Part shown: positions 1 to 9,500 of the stretch, in pieces | Layout of the letters: each line of letters begins with the position of its first letter | How positions within the stretch are numbered: position 1 is the stretch's first letter | The notes under the pieces: model-generated | What the model was told of the DNA's origin: nothing | The model's database searches: none | Seen by the model: the letters and a program-made list of their open reading frames with translations, nothing else | Made by a program: the position numbers and the translations under genes | DNA from: Cryptomeria japonica | Taxonomy: Eukaryota > Streptophyta > Pinopsida > Cupressales > Cupressaceae | DNA: 64,000 bases | Assembly: GCF_030272615.1 (NCBI RefSeq) | Contig: NC_081414.1 | Span: 819,156,396-819,220,395, forward strand | Direction: 5' to 3'

Positions 1-272
1 TTGTGGGTAAGGTTTCCCACCGTGGTTTTTCCCCTTACAAGGTTTCCGCCTACAAATATTTGTGTCATGTATTGTGGTTGACTTTGTGCTCATGTTTCAT
101 GCATTAATTATTACCGGTACAAGCATTTTCTGTTAACTCTATTTATCGGCACAACTAACTATTTTACCGGTATTAAGCAATAAGTTGGTTAATAAGATTT
201 TGGTTTGAATTTATTAGGCAACTGATTCACCCCCCCCCCCCCCCTCTCTCTCAGTTGTCCCTGGGACCTACA
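1..272 (+). mobile_element. 3' end of a Ty1/copia LTR (fragment)
   Basis: The window opens inside an LTR. The motif CCACCGTGGTTTTTCCCC followed by AAGGTTTCC is the plus-strand form of a block also seen in the copia LTRs at 20.4, 44.95, 50.8 and 56.6 kb. The LTR ends with ATTCACCCCC, a CT run and a terminal CA at 271-272, the usual 3' end of plant copia LTRs. No coding region of the same element follows, so it is a fragment or a solo LTR whose start lies outside the window. Confidence 0.7.
230..252. repeat. poly-C run followed by CT repeat
   Basis: Fifteen consecutive C residues are followed by a short TC repeat. The C-rich box near the 3' end of copia LTRs is normal (7-9 C in other copies here), so this is an expansion of it. 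The exact length may be unreliable because homopolymers of this size are prone to error. Confidence 0.9.
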
Positions 273-639
273 TATTAGGGATTGGACATGATAATGCATG
301 TGTTTATCATATGATTAAAATTTTGAGTATTTGTAATGGGGATAGATGTGATGGCATCGCTAGAAGAGGTGGCTTGTTGTTAGAAGGGTTTTGTGAATTG
401 TGAGGTATATGGTGGTGATTGGGGTAAGATACATGAATGTGTGGAGGTTGTCCATAAATTTGAGGCATGGACAAGTTGGATTGATTGATAGCTTAATTAT
501 GATGGTGTGGTCTCATAGGAGAATCAATGTTGGTATGATAGTGATTTTGGTTCAATTAGAGGTATGGTTTGATGAATGGGGCTTTCCATATATTCTTTAA
601 CTTCCATAACCATTTTTTCAAACTAACTCATGATGTTTG
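273..639. other. unassigned spacer
   Basis: AT-rich sequence between two LTR fragments. A 66-codon open frame at 400-600 has no recognisable domain. No primer-binding site of the usual TGGTATCAGAGC type follows the LTR end at 272. I see nothing else in it. Confidence 0.5.
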
Positions 640-1561
640 TGTAGACACCTAAAAATGTCTCATTAATCATGTACTAATTATTTGTCTAATTGATTAAATA
701 ATTATTTAATTAAGTTAATTAATCTTATTCTTCTAAATTCATATTTCTTCATCATCTTACTAATTATTCAATTTCTATTATATCCTAATCAATTAATCAT
801 TTCACCCTTTTTAGATGATATTAATTAAATATTTATTATTTAATTAATTATGATTGAATTCCTTTAATTGAATAATCTTTATTATTTAATTAAATTCCAT
901 TTCTAAATAATTAAATAATTTCTTTCAATTATTTAATTAGTTAATTGATTCTTCAAATTCGATTCCAAATCCACAAATTCCAATTTCATCTAATTTCATT
1001 TATTCCTCTAATTCGAATTCTAATTTCCCCAAATTCTAATTTTAGTTAATTTCAATTACATGTGTGTTTCAATTTCATGATTCAAAAATCAAAGTCAAAG
1101 ACATGCAAAAATCAAATTGAATGTCTAAATCAAGTTTGCATGAAATCAAAGATCAAATTGAATTTAAAATAAATTCAATAATTAATTCGCATGCAAAAAT
1201 CTAAAATTAAGGTCAATGGTATGCAAATCAATAAATTGAATTTAAATTAGAAATCCTACATCACATGCTAAATTCATACTTAATTGATCAAATCAATTAA
1301 TTGTTAATTAAGTAATTTCTTTAATTTCTTCCAATTATTTTTTTTAATCTTCCAATTAATTTTTTTCTAAAAAACATTCAATCAATTAACTCAATCATTC
1401 TTTTTTTATCTTCCAATCAACTTTTTTCTAACATGTCATCAATCAGTTATCACAATTAACTGTTCAATCTATTATGTTCCACCTCCAAATCAGTAGGTCA
1501 ACTATCAATCAGCATGTGAGTTCACTTGAGTTCCACCTCTTAATTAATCTTCTCCAAAATT

Positions 1562-1570
1562 CTATAAATT
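1562..1570 (+). promoter_or_regulatory. candidate LTR TATA box
   Basis: CTATAAATT lies about 920 bases into the LTR that starts at 640, a sensible position for a U3/R promoter. There is no independent support. Confidence 0.35.
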
Positions 1571-3051
1571 TAGCATCAATTCTCCATTTTCAACAATCAC
1601 GAACTTTGAATCTTTGTCCCATCTTGTAGGTTAGCAACGCAATATTTGAGAGTCAGCATTACTCAAAGAAGAGAAGAGCAATGGAAGTGACATGCAATCA
1701 TGGAATAGAGAGTTTTGATTGAATATTTAATATCCTTATTGTTATCTCCCATACTTTCATTGATTTATTTAGAATTCTTTAGCTAGAATAGGGATTCATG
1801 ATTTCCTTATTATTTCTAGTTAAGCTATGATGAATTTCTTTGTAATGCAATTTGTTTATGGGTATTATTTAAACTTCCTATATTATGTTTAGTCTTGGAA
1901 AATGATGATGATGTGTTGGATTCGGTTATAATACTTAGTTTTGATGTTGGATGATGTTGGTGACACCAAAATAACCAAACCTAATCTAGACATTATTATA
2001 GTAAGGACCAAGATTGTGATATTTCATACTTGAGCTAGACTTGTGAGCCCAAGAAAAATATTGGGAGTGGAATATATCAACTCAAGAGTAGCCAAATCTT
2101 TTAAGTAGATCATTTCAAGAATGATGTAATATAGTTTGACCTTCCACTTGGGATAAGAAAACTTCTAAGAAAAAGGATAAACTAGGGAAAAAGTGTTTAT
2201 CAAGTATCATTATCATATCAATTTCATATCTAGATAATGATATGATCATGCTAACAAAATAAGCAGCCAAGATATCAACAGTTCAAGAAAATATCAAGAA
2301 AAAGTCCTAAGAAATGTTTGCGTGTGAAGGTATTAGGGCTTTTGATTTATTATTTTGTCTCAATCTAACACTAACTTTATTCAACCTCGATATTTCTATA
2401 TCTTGGTGTGTTTAGAAAAGAAAAGAATGGACATGATCATTATTTTCATATGTCATGTTTGTTGTCATTCTTGTTATATTACCATGGCAAATATGCTCCT
2501 TGTGTGTGTTGGAATGAATTCTAGCGTAGCATTTCTCCTTTGCATCTCATTTCATTTTACCTTTTGTGCACTAGGAAGTTATCATGTTCTAAAACCAACC
2601 TCATCACATATTCTAACAAGGTTCTATTTTTTTAGTATGAATAAGGAAAACTAATTTGTTTGCAGAGTCAAAATCCATGCATTAGATACATAGTCATCTT
2701 GGTTCCTCATACCTTGGTGCATAATATTCATTTCCTATATCAAAATGAGGTTTATTTGGACATATGTCAACATGATTAAGTATGTGTTATCTTCATTTCA
2801 TCTATCTATTGATCAAGTCTCATCATTCATCATTTGATATCTCACCCATGTCACTTGTTGCATGACTTCCCTCCCGAGGGAGAATCATCATTTTATCATT
2901 TTCTCATCATTTTCTTTTCATATCACATCCATTTGATCTTTCACCATTTCCTCCACGAGACTAGGTCATATCATTAATTTTTTTATATCTCATCCATTTT
3001 ATAATAACTATTTTAATTTTTTTGACAAAATTCTACTTCGAACATTGTCTC

Positions 3052-3064
3052 GAAGAGGGGGAAA
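3052..3064 (+). other. polypurine tract
   Basis: GAAGAGGGGGAAA sits immediately before the LTR start TGTGGAAACC at 3,065, as expected for the plus-strand primer of an LTR retrotransposon. Confidence 0.6.
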
Positions 3065-3870
3065 TGTGGAAACCTAAAAATATCCATTTCATCTATATCG
3101 CTTAATTCATATAATTATCGCCTAAGTCTAGATTTTATTTAATTCATTCAATTATTCTATCACCTAGCACACATATGGAATAACCTCACCACCATATCAC
3201 CTAATGACCAACAAATTAATTAGAGTTAATTCCTAATTTATTTAATTAATAAAATTCATCAATTCATTCACATTGATTAAATATATTTTAAATTATTTAA
3301 TTAATTTCCTATAGTATACAATAATTAAATAGTTTTAATTATTTTATTAGCTAATATAATCTCCACAATTAAATAAATCAATTTAATTTTTTTTTAAATT
3401 CTAACTCCATTTCCTCTCAAAATAAATAAAATAGTATTTTATTAATTTTTCATCATACACTTGAATTAAATTATTTTTTATTATTTAATTTTATTAATAA
3501 ATCCTCATGCACCTCTAACTCATTAGTTCATTCACACTCACTCTCAATCTAATCATCAATCAATTTCACTTAACCATGCAATTAGTTCCAACTAATCCAT
3601 GTACTTAATTAATTCTTCAATTTAGCCCTTCACAAGGACATGTGTCATGCACATTCATCTAGTCCTCTCAATCATTATGGTCCATTGATTCTTCTAATCA
3701 ATATTAATTGTTAATCAACCTCACGTCTAATCTATGAATGAAACCCATATTTCATCATTCATCAAGCATTCAAATCCATACCAAATTAACTATCAAGTAT
3801 CAATATTGTATTAGTTTCATATATGAAGAATGAGCACCATCATGCTAGGAAAATAAGAAACCAACATATC

Positions 3871-3884
3871 AACTATTTAAGAAA
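3871..3884 (+). repeat. left target-site duplication of the LINE chimera
   Basis: AACTATTTAAGAAA is repeated exactly at 7,581-7,594. A 14-bp direct duplication flanking a sequence that ends in poly(A) is the signature of LINE-type target-primed insertion. Confidence 0.93.
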
Positions 3885-5099
3885 CTCTACTTTTCTGAAG
3901 CGCAAGATCAGATTTTTTGGGCTCCAGCTAAGGATGGTAATTATTCAGTGAAAGAGGGGTATAAAATTTTACAACAGAATGTTTTGAACAAACCTAATTC
4001 CAGAGCTTTTTCATTTTGTTGGAATCCGGTAGTTCTTCCTAAAGCAGGTTGTTTCTCATGGCTGGCACTTAAACACAGGATTTTAACTAGTGACAGATTG
4101 AGTAGACTACATATTGCTACTCCATTTAAATGTGTTCTTTGTGAGGAACATGATGAAACTATGGACCATTTGTTTGTTACATGTTCATTTGCTTATCAAT
4201 GCTGGTGCTTTATTTTGAATAAACTTAAGTATTGTACCCCATTGCCAAACAACCTTTGGGATCTATTTCAAGCATGGCCAGTTCTTTATCAAAAATCATT
4301 GTTTGCAAACCTCTGGAAATGTATCCTAGCCTCGGTATTTTGGGCTATTTGGTGGGAACGAAATAAGCATATTTTCAGAAAGGAATCCCTTCCACTAGAA
4401 ATTGTTTTGATTGGTATTGAAAGATCTATTTCGGAAGTGACTAATTCCAGCTTAAAAATGATTAAATTCAATCCGATTGTGACTCATTGGGATTCCCAAG
4501 TTGTCCAAGAATGGAAACAATTATTTATTCCAAATGGGTGGAAAATTAGTCATCCTCCAGCTCATATCTTACCCCGGAAGAACACTTGGCGTCCTCCAAC
4601 AGATGGTTTTTGGAAATTGAATTTTGATGGAGCCTCTAGAGGAAACCCAGGGCCATCGGTTTTTGGAGCATGTATTAGAAATCCTCTTGGAGAGGTTGTA
4701 GCAATCACAGTATCTCCCTTGCCTATTGACACAAATAACATTGCTGAGGCTCACGCCCTGTTGGCTGGGCTTTTATTAGCTAAACAAGGCTATTTCAATA
4801 GGCTACATATAGAAGGGGATTCATCAGTTATTATTGATGCTTGTATACATAGGCGCATCATTTCTTGGAAACTAAAATATGTTCTTAACCAAATTTGGAG
4901 ACTCCTTGATGAGTGTTCGGATGTTTGCATCTCACATATTTATCGAGAAGGGAATAAAGTTGCAGATTTTTTATCAAACTTGGGTTGTGATGGGGTTTCT
5001 ATTTCTACTTTTCATTCTCTACCTTTTATTGAGCAACATAAGGTTTTAAAAAATCTTATTCATGATGACATGGAAGCCTCTACTAGTAGTAATGGTTAA
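3885..5099 (+). CDS. LINE (L1-type) ORF2 C-terminus: zf-RVT region and RNase H
   Basis: The frame is open for 405 codons from the insertion junction to the stop at 5,097; the first ATG is at 3,948 but the true start is lost by 5' truncation. Near the start is the zf-RVT pattern (FWAPAKDGNYSVKEGY, then cysteines in KCVLCEEHDETMDHLFVTC). The last third is a plant-type RNase H: FDGASRGNPGP supplies the first Asp, IAEAHALL the Glu, IEGDSSVII the second Asp and EGNKVADFLSN the last Asp. These are the residues that cut RNA in RNA-DNA hybrids during reverse transcription. The reverse transcriptase and endonuclease domains are missing. The absence of any stop contrasts with the neighbouring elements and suggests a fairly recent insertion. 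Confidence 0.9.
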   Translation, partial: LYFSEAQDQIFWAPAKDGNYSVKEGYKILQQNVLNKPNSRAFSFCWNPVVLPKAGCFSWLALKHRILTSDRLSRLHIATPFKCVLCEEHDETMDHLFVTCSFAYQCWCFILNKLKYCTPLPNNLWDLFQAWPVLYQKSLFANLWKCILASVFWAIWWERNKHIFRKESLPLEIVLIGIERSISEVTNSSLKMIKFNPIVTHWDSQVVQEWKQLFIPNGWKISHPPAHILPRKNTWRPPTDGFWKLNFDGASRGNPGPSVFGACIRNPLGEVVAITVSPLPIDTNNIAEAHALLAGLLLAKQGYFNRLHIEGDSSVIIDACIHRRIISWKLKYVLNQIWRLLDECSDVCISHIYREGNKVADFLSNLGCDGVSISTFHSLPFIEQHKVLKNLIHDDMEASTSSNG

Positions 5100-5114
5100 A
5101 GTGCTGAGTTTAGC

Positions 5115-6851
5115 AGGAAATTTCCATCTTGGGTATGCCTGGGCCATGGGCATAGGAGAATTGTGAAGCTTCTGATCACTTTACCACAAAAATTGGTGGC
5201 TTGCCAGACTGGCTAGTTCTAGCAAAAGAAATCAATCTTGAATTGATGAAGTGTGGTGTATGTGGTCGAGACCTTGGGCTTGTTGCACAGATCTATGCCT
5301 CTTTTGAGACTGATAAACTACATATTGAAGAGCGTACTCTCTATATTTTTGGATGTCCTCTCCCAAATTGTGGGATCAGCCTGTTGAGTTGGCATACAAT
5401 AAGAGTTCAGAAATGAATTCCTGTGGAACCATCTCAAACTGGTGGCATGTTTAGAGGGTCCTTGTTAGGATCGTCATCTTCAAGTGATGACTGCCTGACA
5501 GGGACAGAATCACCAAACAGGCTTGGTGAGCAAGAGCAGGAGCTTAACTCCAGTATGGATGAATGATGGGAGGATGACACATGGAGACATTCAACAAATG
5601 GTGAAGATAGTGTTGGATCTCTTGATATGTGGGAGCTTGGTAGGGCTTTGTTGGAAGCTGGTTACATGGCTACTCATCCATCTGAGAGTCAAGATGAGGG
5701 CAATCATCTTTTAGATGGAGAAATAAGTCATAATGATGCTGGTATTCTGGATACTGGCTTGCCTGTGCTCCCATATTTTTATATCTTCCTCAAATCCAAA
5801 TCAGAATAGAGAAGATAAATCTCTATTTGAGTACTGAGACATTGGAAAGCATAGTGATCAAGGCACACTCCCTGCTAAGACACATGGTCACATTCACAGG
5901 CACGTTACCTCCAAAGATTCCTGCACTGGAAATATTGGTACAGCTGGTCAATGCACGAAAGTCTATATCCAATTTGATGATAGTCTTGACCCTTGGCATC
6001 AGGAGAATGTAGAGGACTATGAGCATGGTCGCATTTTTCATCATGTTGCACACAAGATTATAGAACATCCCGTCAAACAAGCTCGCAAGGAGTTTATGAG
6101 TGAAGACACTGACACTGGCCGTCAGACTACTCACACAATGGATGTTCTATCCAATTATTGTCAGTATAAGCCAAATCCACAAATTGTTGTAGGAACACCG
6201 CCTAATCATTCCTATCAGCAGCTAACTCACGGCTCCCCTCCAATTATCATGAATGTGAGAAGACAGGTTCTCACCCATGTTCGAGTCTGGCAGGATTTCT
6301 CAACCATGGACAGGGACATTCAAAAGATTGTTGACTCTCATGGCTTCAAAACAACTATGCTACCTCAGGCCACCTTTCCATCTTCACTCCATGGGTCTCT
6401 GATCAACCCACAACACAAGCTTGGCACTGGTCTTGAGACAAAGCACGGTTTTAGCAGTAAATATAGACATGTTGATGTTGATTTGGAACCATAGGGTCAA
6501 TTTGCCTCTCCTATTGGAATGACAGCTGCAATGAGTAAAAATATTTGTCTGCTTTGCATACATTTCTGGATTATCAAACAGCACATAATTATGTCTTTGA
6601 AGATGCAAATGGTGAAACCTGGGAAGGGGATGAATATGAGCATGCCAGGGCTTTGAATGTCGATAGAACCTATCTTAAATTCAAGAAGAGGCTTGACTGG
6701 TACCCAGAGCAATGCATCAGATATTGCTTCGGTGCTCAACCGCTGTTGGCAAATAAAGATCAAGAGCTGTTCAGGAACCAGAGGAGTTGGCGATGGGGAA
6801 ATAGAATGGCTTGTTGTAGAGGAAGCCACTATTATTCAATATGAAACATGA
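5115..6851 (+). pseudogene. processed pseudogene of a PDCD2-like (programmed cell death 2-like) protein
   Basis: Reading from about 5,115, the frame gives GMPGPWA, then EASDHFTTKIGGLPDW, then the cysteine-rich block CGVCGRDLGLVAQIYASF and ERTLYIFGCPLPNCG...SWHTIRVQK, which match the start of plant PDCD2-like proteins as I know them. Further on, WELGRALLEAG and LPVLPYFYI also fit. At 6,603-6,760 the C-terminal PDCD2_C domain is clear ([33 protein letters not shown]). The frame carries in-frame stops near 5,150, 5,414, 5,567 and 5,807, plus shifts further on, and a segment after PLLANKD seems deleted before the probable C-terminus [14 protein letters not shown]. No introns are apparent. Family members act in ribosomal-protein handling; this copy cannot. 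Confidence 0.85.
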
Positions 6852-7568
6852 TTCTTTGTTTCCAATTTCACATTTGGTTAGTTAATTGTCAAATTATATG
6901 GCAGAAGCAATTTTTTTGAGGATGGGGTTTTTAATTTCCCCAAAAAATATCAATATTTCAACTGGGCAAAAATATTCACCATTTGCTTGGAGAGCCACAG
7001 GTTTGAATGTGCAGCATTTTCAATAATGGAACATTGCTCTATATCTTCATCAAATCTCAAATCAGCAGGATAATTTTTACTATAAACACAGTCCGAAGAG
7101 CTATTCGGCACATCATTGGTGTAGAGCTTCTTGGTGGAAAGAATAAACTCAGTGGGCCTGGCCATGATTGAATTGCAAAGGGATCCTAATATATCAAATT
7201 CCATGCAGCCAACTATAGCGACAGTAAATTTGCAGCCAATTGATCAGAATCTCTGGGATTCAATTGTGTTACTAATTGTACCTTTCTGGATAAGCAGTCT
7301 TCAACTGGTGATTAGTCTTGTATGTTGAAGTTCTATGTCTAGGTACTTGATGCCAAAGCTATTGTATCTAGAGATTGCCAAAGATTAGTGTTGTTTATCT
7401 TCAGGTTTTGGTATAACGATGGGTGATAATCCTTTGTAATCATTTGTTCAGAATATCTAAATATATGTAAATATTTGGGACGATGTTGGGTTTTCTTCAC
7501 TAATTCTTTCCCAGTTGACCTCATTGAATCAGATTAATAAATAATATAGTGGCTTGCCACTTTTGCCT
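6852..7568 (+). other. probable 3' UTR of the PDCD2-like cDNA
   Basis: AT-rich non-coding sequence runs from the last PDCD2-like codon to the poly(A). It holds only short open frames without recognisable domains. AATAAATAATA at about 7,534 could be the polyadenylation signal, some 30 bases before the tail. Confidence 0.6.
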
Positions 7569-7582
7569 AAAAAAAAAAAAAA
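7569..7582 (+). repeat. poly(A) tail of the LINE chimera
   Basis: A run of 14 A; the last two overlap the start of the right duplication AACTATTTAAGAAA (7,581-7,594). Confidence 0.9.
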
Positions 7583-7594
7583 CTATTTAAGAAA

Positions 7595-8600
7595 TGTATT
7601 TTTACATGCTCTAGCCCCATCAATGCATCATTGAGTTCTTTCATCATCTAACATTTTCACAATTCAAGCCATATCTCTAAACTTTGATGCTCAATAGTTT
7701 TTAAATATGAGTCAAGAAGAATGCCTAATCTTTGAACTCTAGCATCTCCCTAGCATACATTAGGAAATAAATTCCATCCCCATTTTTGACAATTCTCAAA
7801 CATGAATCAAGTCACAAGTCCAATCTCCAAGCTTTTGTTGAAAACAAGGTGAAGAAAGCTTGCAATATAAAATTTATTATGTGATTATGATTTGAAAATA
7901 AGGTTATGAAAAATCATCAAACCAATAATCTTGAAATTGAATTTATGTGGACAAACCCTTTCAAGAAAAAACTCTACTAGAGAAATAGGGAAAGTATAAT
8001 ATTAATATTCAAAAGAGAGATAACAAAAATAATACTCTTCACTTTTCCTACTAAACCTAGAATCACTTGGACACCTGCAAATAAGTTATGATGAAACTAC
8101 TATGCCATGGCTCCAATTTATAGAAAATTGAGAGAGGAAAAACCATTGTTGTTTCCCAAAACAAGAGGCAAGAAACCACTTGCAATAACCTACTCCTGGG
8201 AAAGTAGACATCCATGAGACATAATAAAATATTACTTTCCTTCAAATGGCCCCAACATGGGCCCCTAACCCATAGCCAATCAAATTGAAAGCTTTCTGGA
8301 TGCTCTGTAACTCCCTAATGACTCTTAGGATCTCCCAATAGACAACCTTTCTAGACTTCCACTATTAGGCACCCAAAGCATGGCCATATTCATATCCTAG
8401 TGAGGATTTCTAAGGGAGGGTAATTATCCATTTTTTCTTATCCTTATCACCATTACATGTTCACCTCTTTATAATGTAATTATAATTTTCTGTAAAGTAC
8501 AAATATTAAATATTTTCCTCTCATGTCCTCGATAACACATTCTGAGGAACATGGAGAGACATGAATGGCATAGGATTTGAAAGTTTAAAGTCACCTTATC
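7595..8600 (-). mobile_element. antisense LTR-like sequence next to a copia remnant
   Basis: The first part should be the continuation of the LTR interrupted at 3,885. Further right, read on the minus strand, CTATAAATTGGAG at about 8,110-8,125 resembles an LTR TATA box, and the region lies directly downstream of an antisense copia RNase H end (8,610-8,930). It may be that element's 3' LTR. I cannot place its ends. Confidence 0.35.
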
Positions 8601-8609
8601 CAACTTGAC

Positions 8610-8930
8610 ATTATACATTACAATTTCATCCAAGAGATATATAATTTATAAAATTGAGTACAATGATCAAATCCAATGGCCTTCTTTCACCAAGAGAACT
8701 TTTTGTGGTCACTGGCTTTGTGAGAGAATCTACAACATTATCCAAAGTGTCAACCTTCTCTATCAATATCGTATCATTCTCAACTATTTCTTGCACAAAG
8801 TGATACTGAACATCAGCATACTTAATATGAGCATGATATGTGGGACTTTAGGCCAGATATATAGCACTATGACTATCAGATCTGATTCTTGCATCCCTAC
8901 AAACAAAAACAATTCTAATACCATGTATTT
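8610..8930 (-). pseudogene. Ty1/copia RNase H C-terminus, remnant
   Basis: On the minus strand this reads DSHSAIYLA, then HAHIKYADVQYHFVQEIVEN, then VDTLDNVVDSLTKPVT and RPLDLI. That is the usual tail of plant copia polyproteins (catalytic Asp of the CDSQSAI type, then the KHIDVRYHF and DxLTK motifs). A stop interrupts it after IYLA. The rest of the polyprotein is not present upstream, so it is a fragment left from an older insertion. Confidence 0.7.
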
Positions 8931-9000
8931 GTAATCATAACATGTCCTTAGTGGCATGTCAATGCAAGAACATCCAGGTTCACAAGCAATCCTACATCCC

Positions 9001-9500
9001 AAAAAAATATGATGTGAGTTTGATGTGATATATTAAGGAAGAAGTCCTTTTATAATCCTAATGCAATGATGTAGTTTCCTACAAGTTGTTCACAGCTTGA
9101 AAGGATAGTTATACAATCTAACTCAATTTTGTGAGCCCATACTCACAAACTTCTTACATGGGGTGTTTGATGCAGGAGCATCTAGGTTCAAAACCAATCC
9201 TACATCACCAAAAACCAAATTCTTTTCATGTTCAAGCTTTTCATTTTTGGTATAGATTGGAGATTCAAGAGCATATTTTGTAGTGTTAAATAATAAAATA
9301 TTATTTTTATCAGGTTTTGGCTTTCATTTAAAAAATTAGAGGAAAATAGGACATGTAATGTGATTTTAAAAGTAGATATTGCATTATTTCAAGGTTTCAA
9401 AGGTTCAAGAGATTAATTATCATATCTAAATTGGAAATAAATTAGTCTACTCAATTTAGATTCTTAGGGAAGTTTTCACAAGCCAAGTATTGGCAATATG
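9001..9500. other. unassigned spacer with a short repeated motif
   Basis: TGATGCAGGAGCATCTAGG at 9,168 is followed by a sequence ending CCTACATCACC. A similar block lies at about 8,958 and an inverted one at 12,022-12,066. The motif looks like an LTR terminus of an unidentified family. No coding domain is visible. Confidence 0.4.

Larger units (their letters stand above)
640..3870 (+). mobile_element. degraded LTR element without coding domains (LARD-like)
   Basis: TGTAGACACCTAAAAATGTC at 640 and TGTGGAAACCTAAAAATATC at 3,065 look like two copies of one LTR start. The second copy is preceded by a purine tract. Between them I find no gag or pol domain; a 99-codon ORF at 2,355-2,654 is unrecognised. 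A block at about 2,195-2,300 resembles 3,787-3,884. The second LTR continues past the LINE insertion at 3,885 and resumes at 7,595. The first LTR's 3' end is unclear, so the internal boundaries are uncertain. The composition is very AT-rich, with many ATTAAT strings. Confidence 0.45.
3885..7580 (+). mobile_element. 5'-truncated LINE fused to a PDCD2-like cDNA, poly(A)-tailed
   Basis: One insertion of 3.7 kb is bounded by a perfect 14-bp duplication and ends in a run of A. Its 5' part (3,885-5,099) is the C-terminal end of a plant L1-type ORF2. Its 3' part (about 5,115-7,568) matches the order of a PDCD2-like mRNA: coding start, coding region, 3' UTR. No second duplication or internal poly(A) separates the two parts, so they appear to have inserted together. 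The junction lies between the LINE stop codon and the PDCD2-like start, about 5,100-5,115. The element sits in the LTR that begins at 3,065. Confidence 0.85.

Noticed and set aside
2355-2654. 99-codon ORF as a host gene
   Set aside because: Low-complexity, Cys/Phe-rich translation of AT-rich element sequence; no recognisable domain.
4289-4754. Minus-strand ORFs opposite the LINE RNase H
   Set aside because: Shadows of the 405-codon LINE frame on the plus strand.
5823-6134. 103-codon minus-strand ORF
   Set aside because: Antisense of the PDCD2-like pseudogene; the plus-strand similarity explains the sequence.
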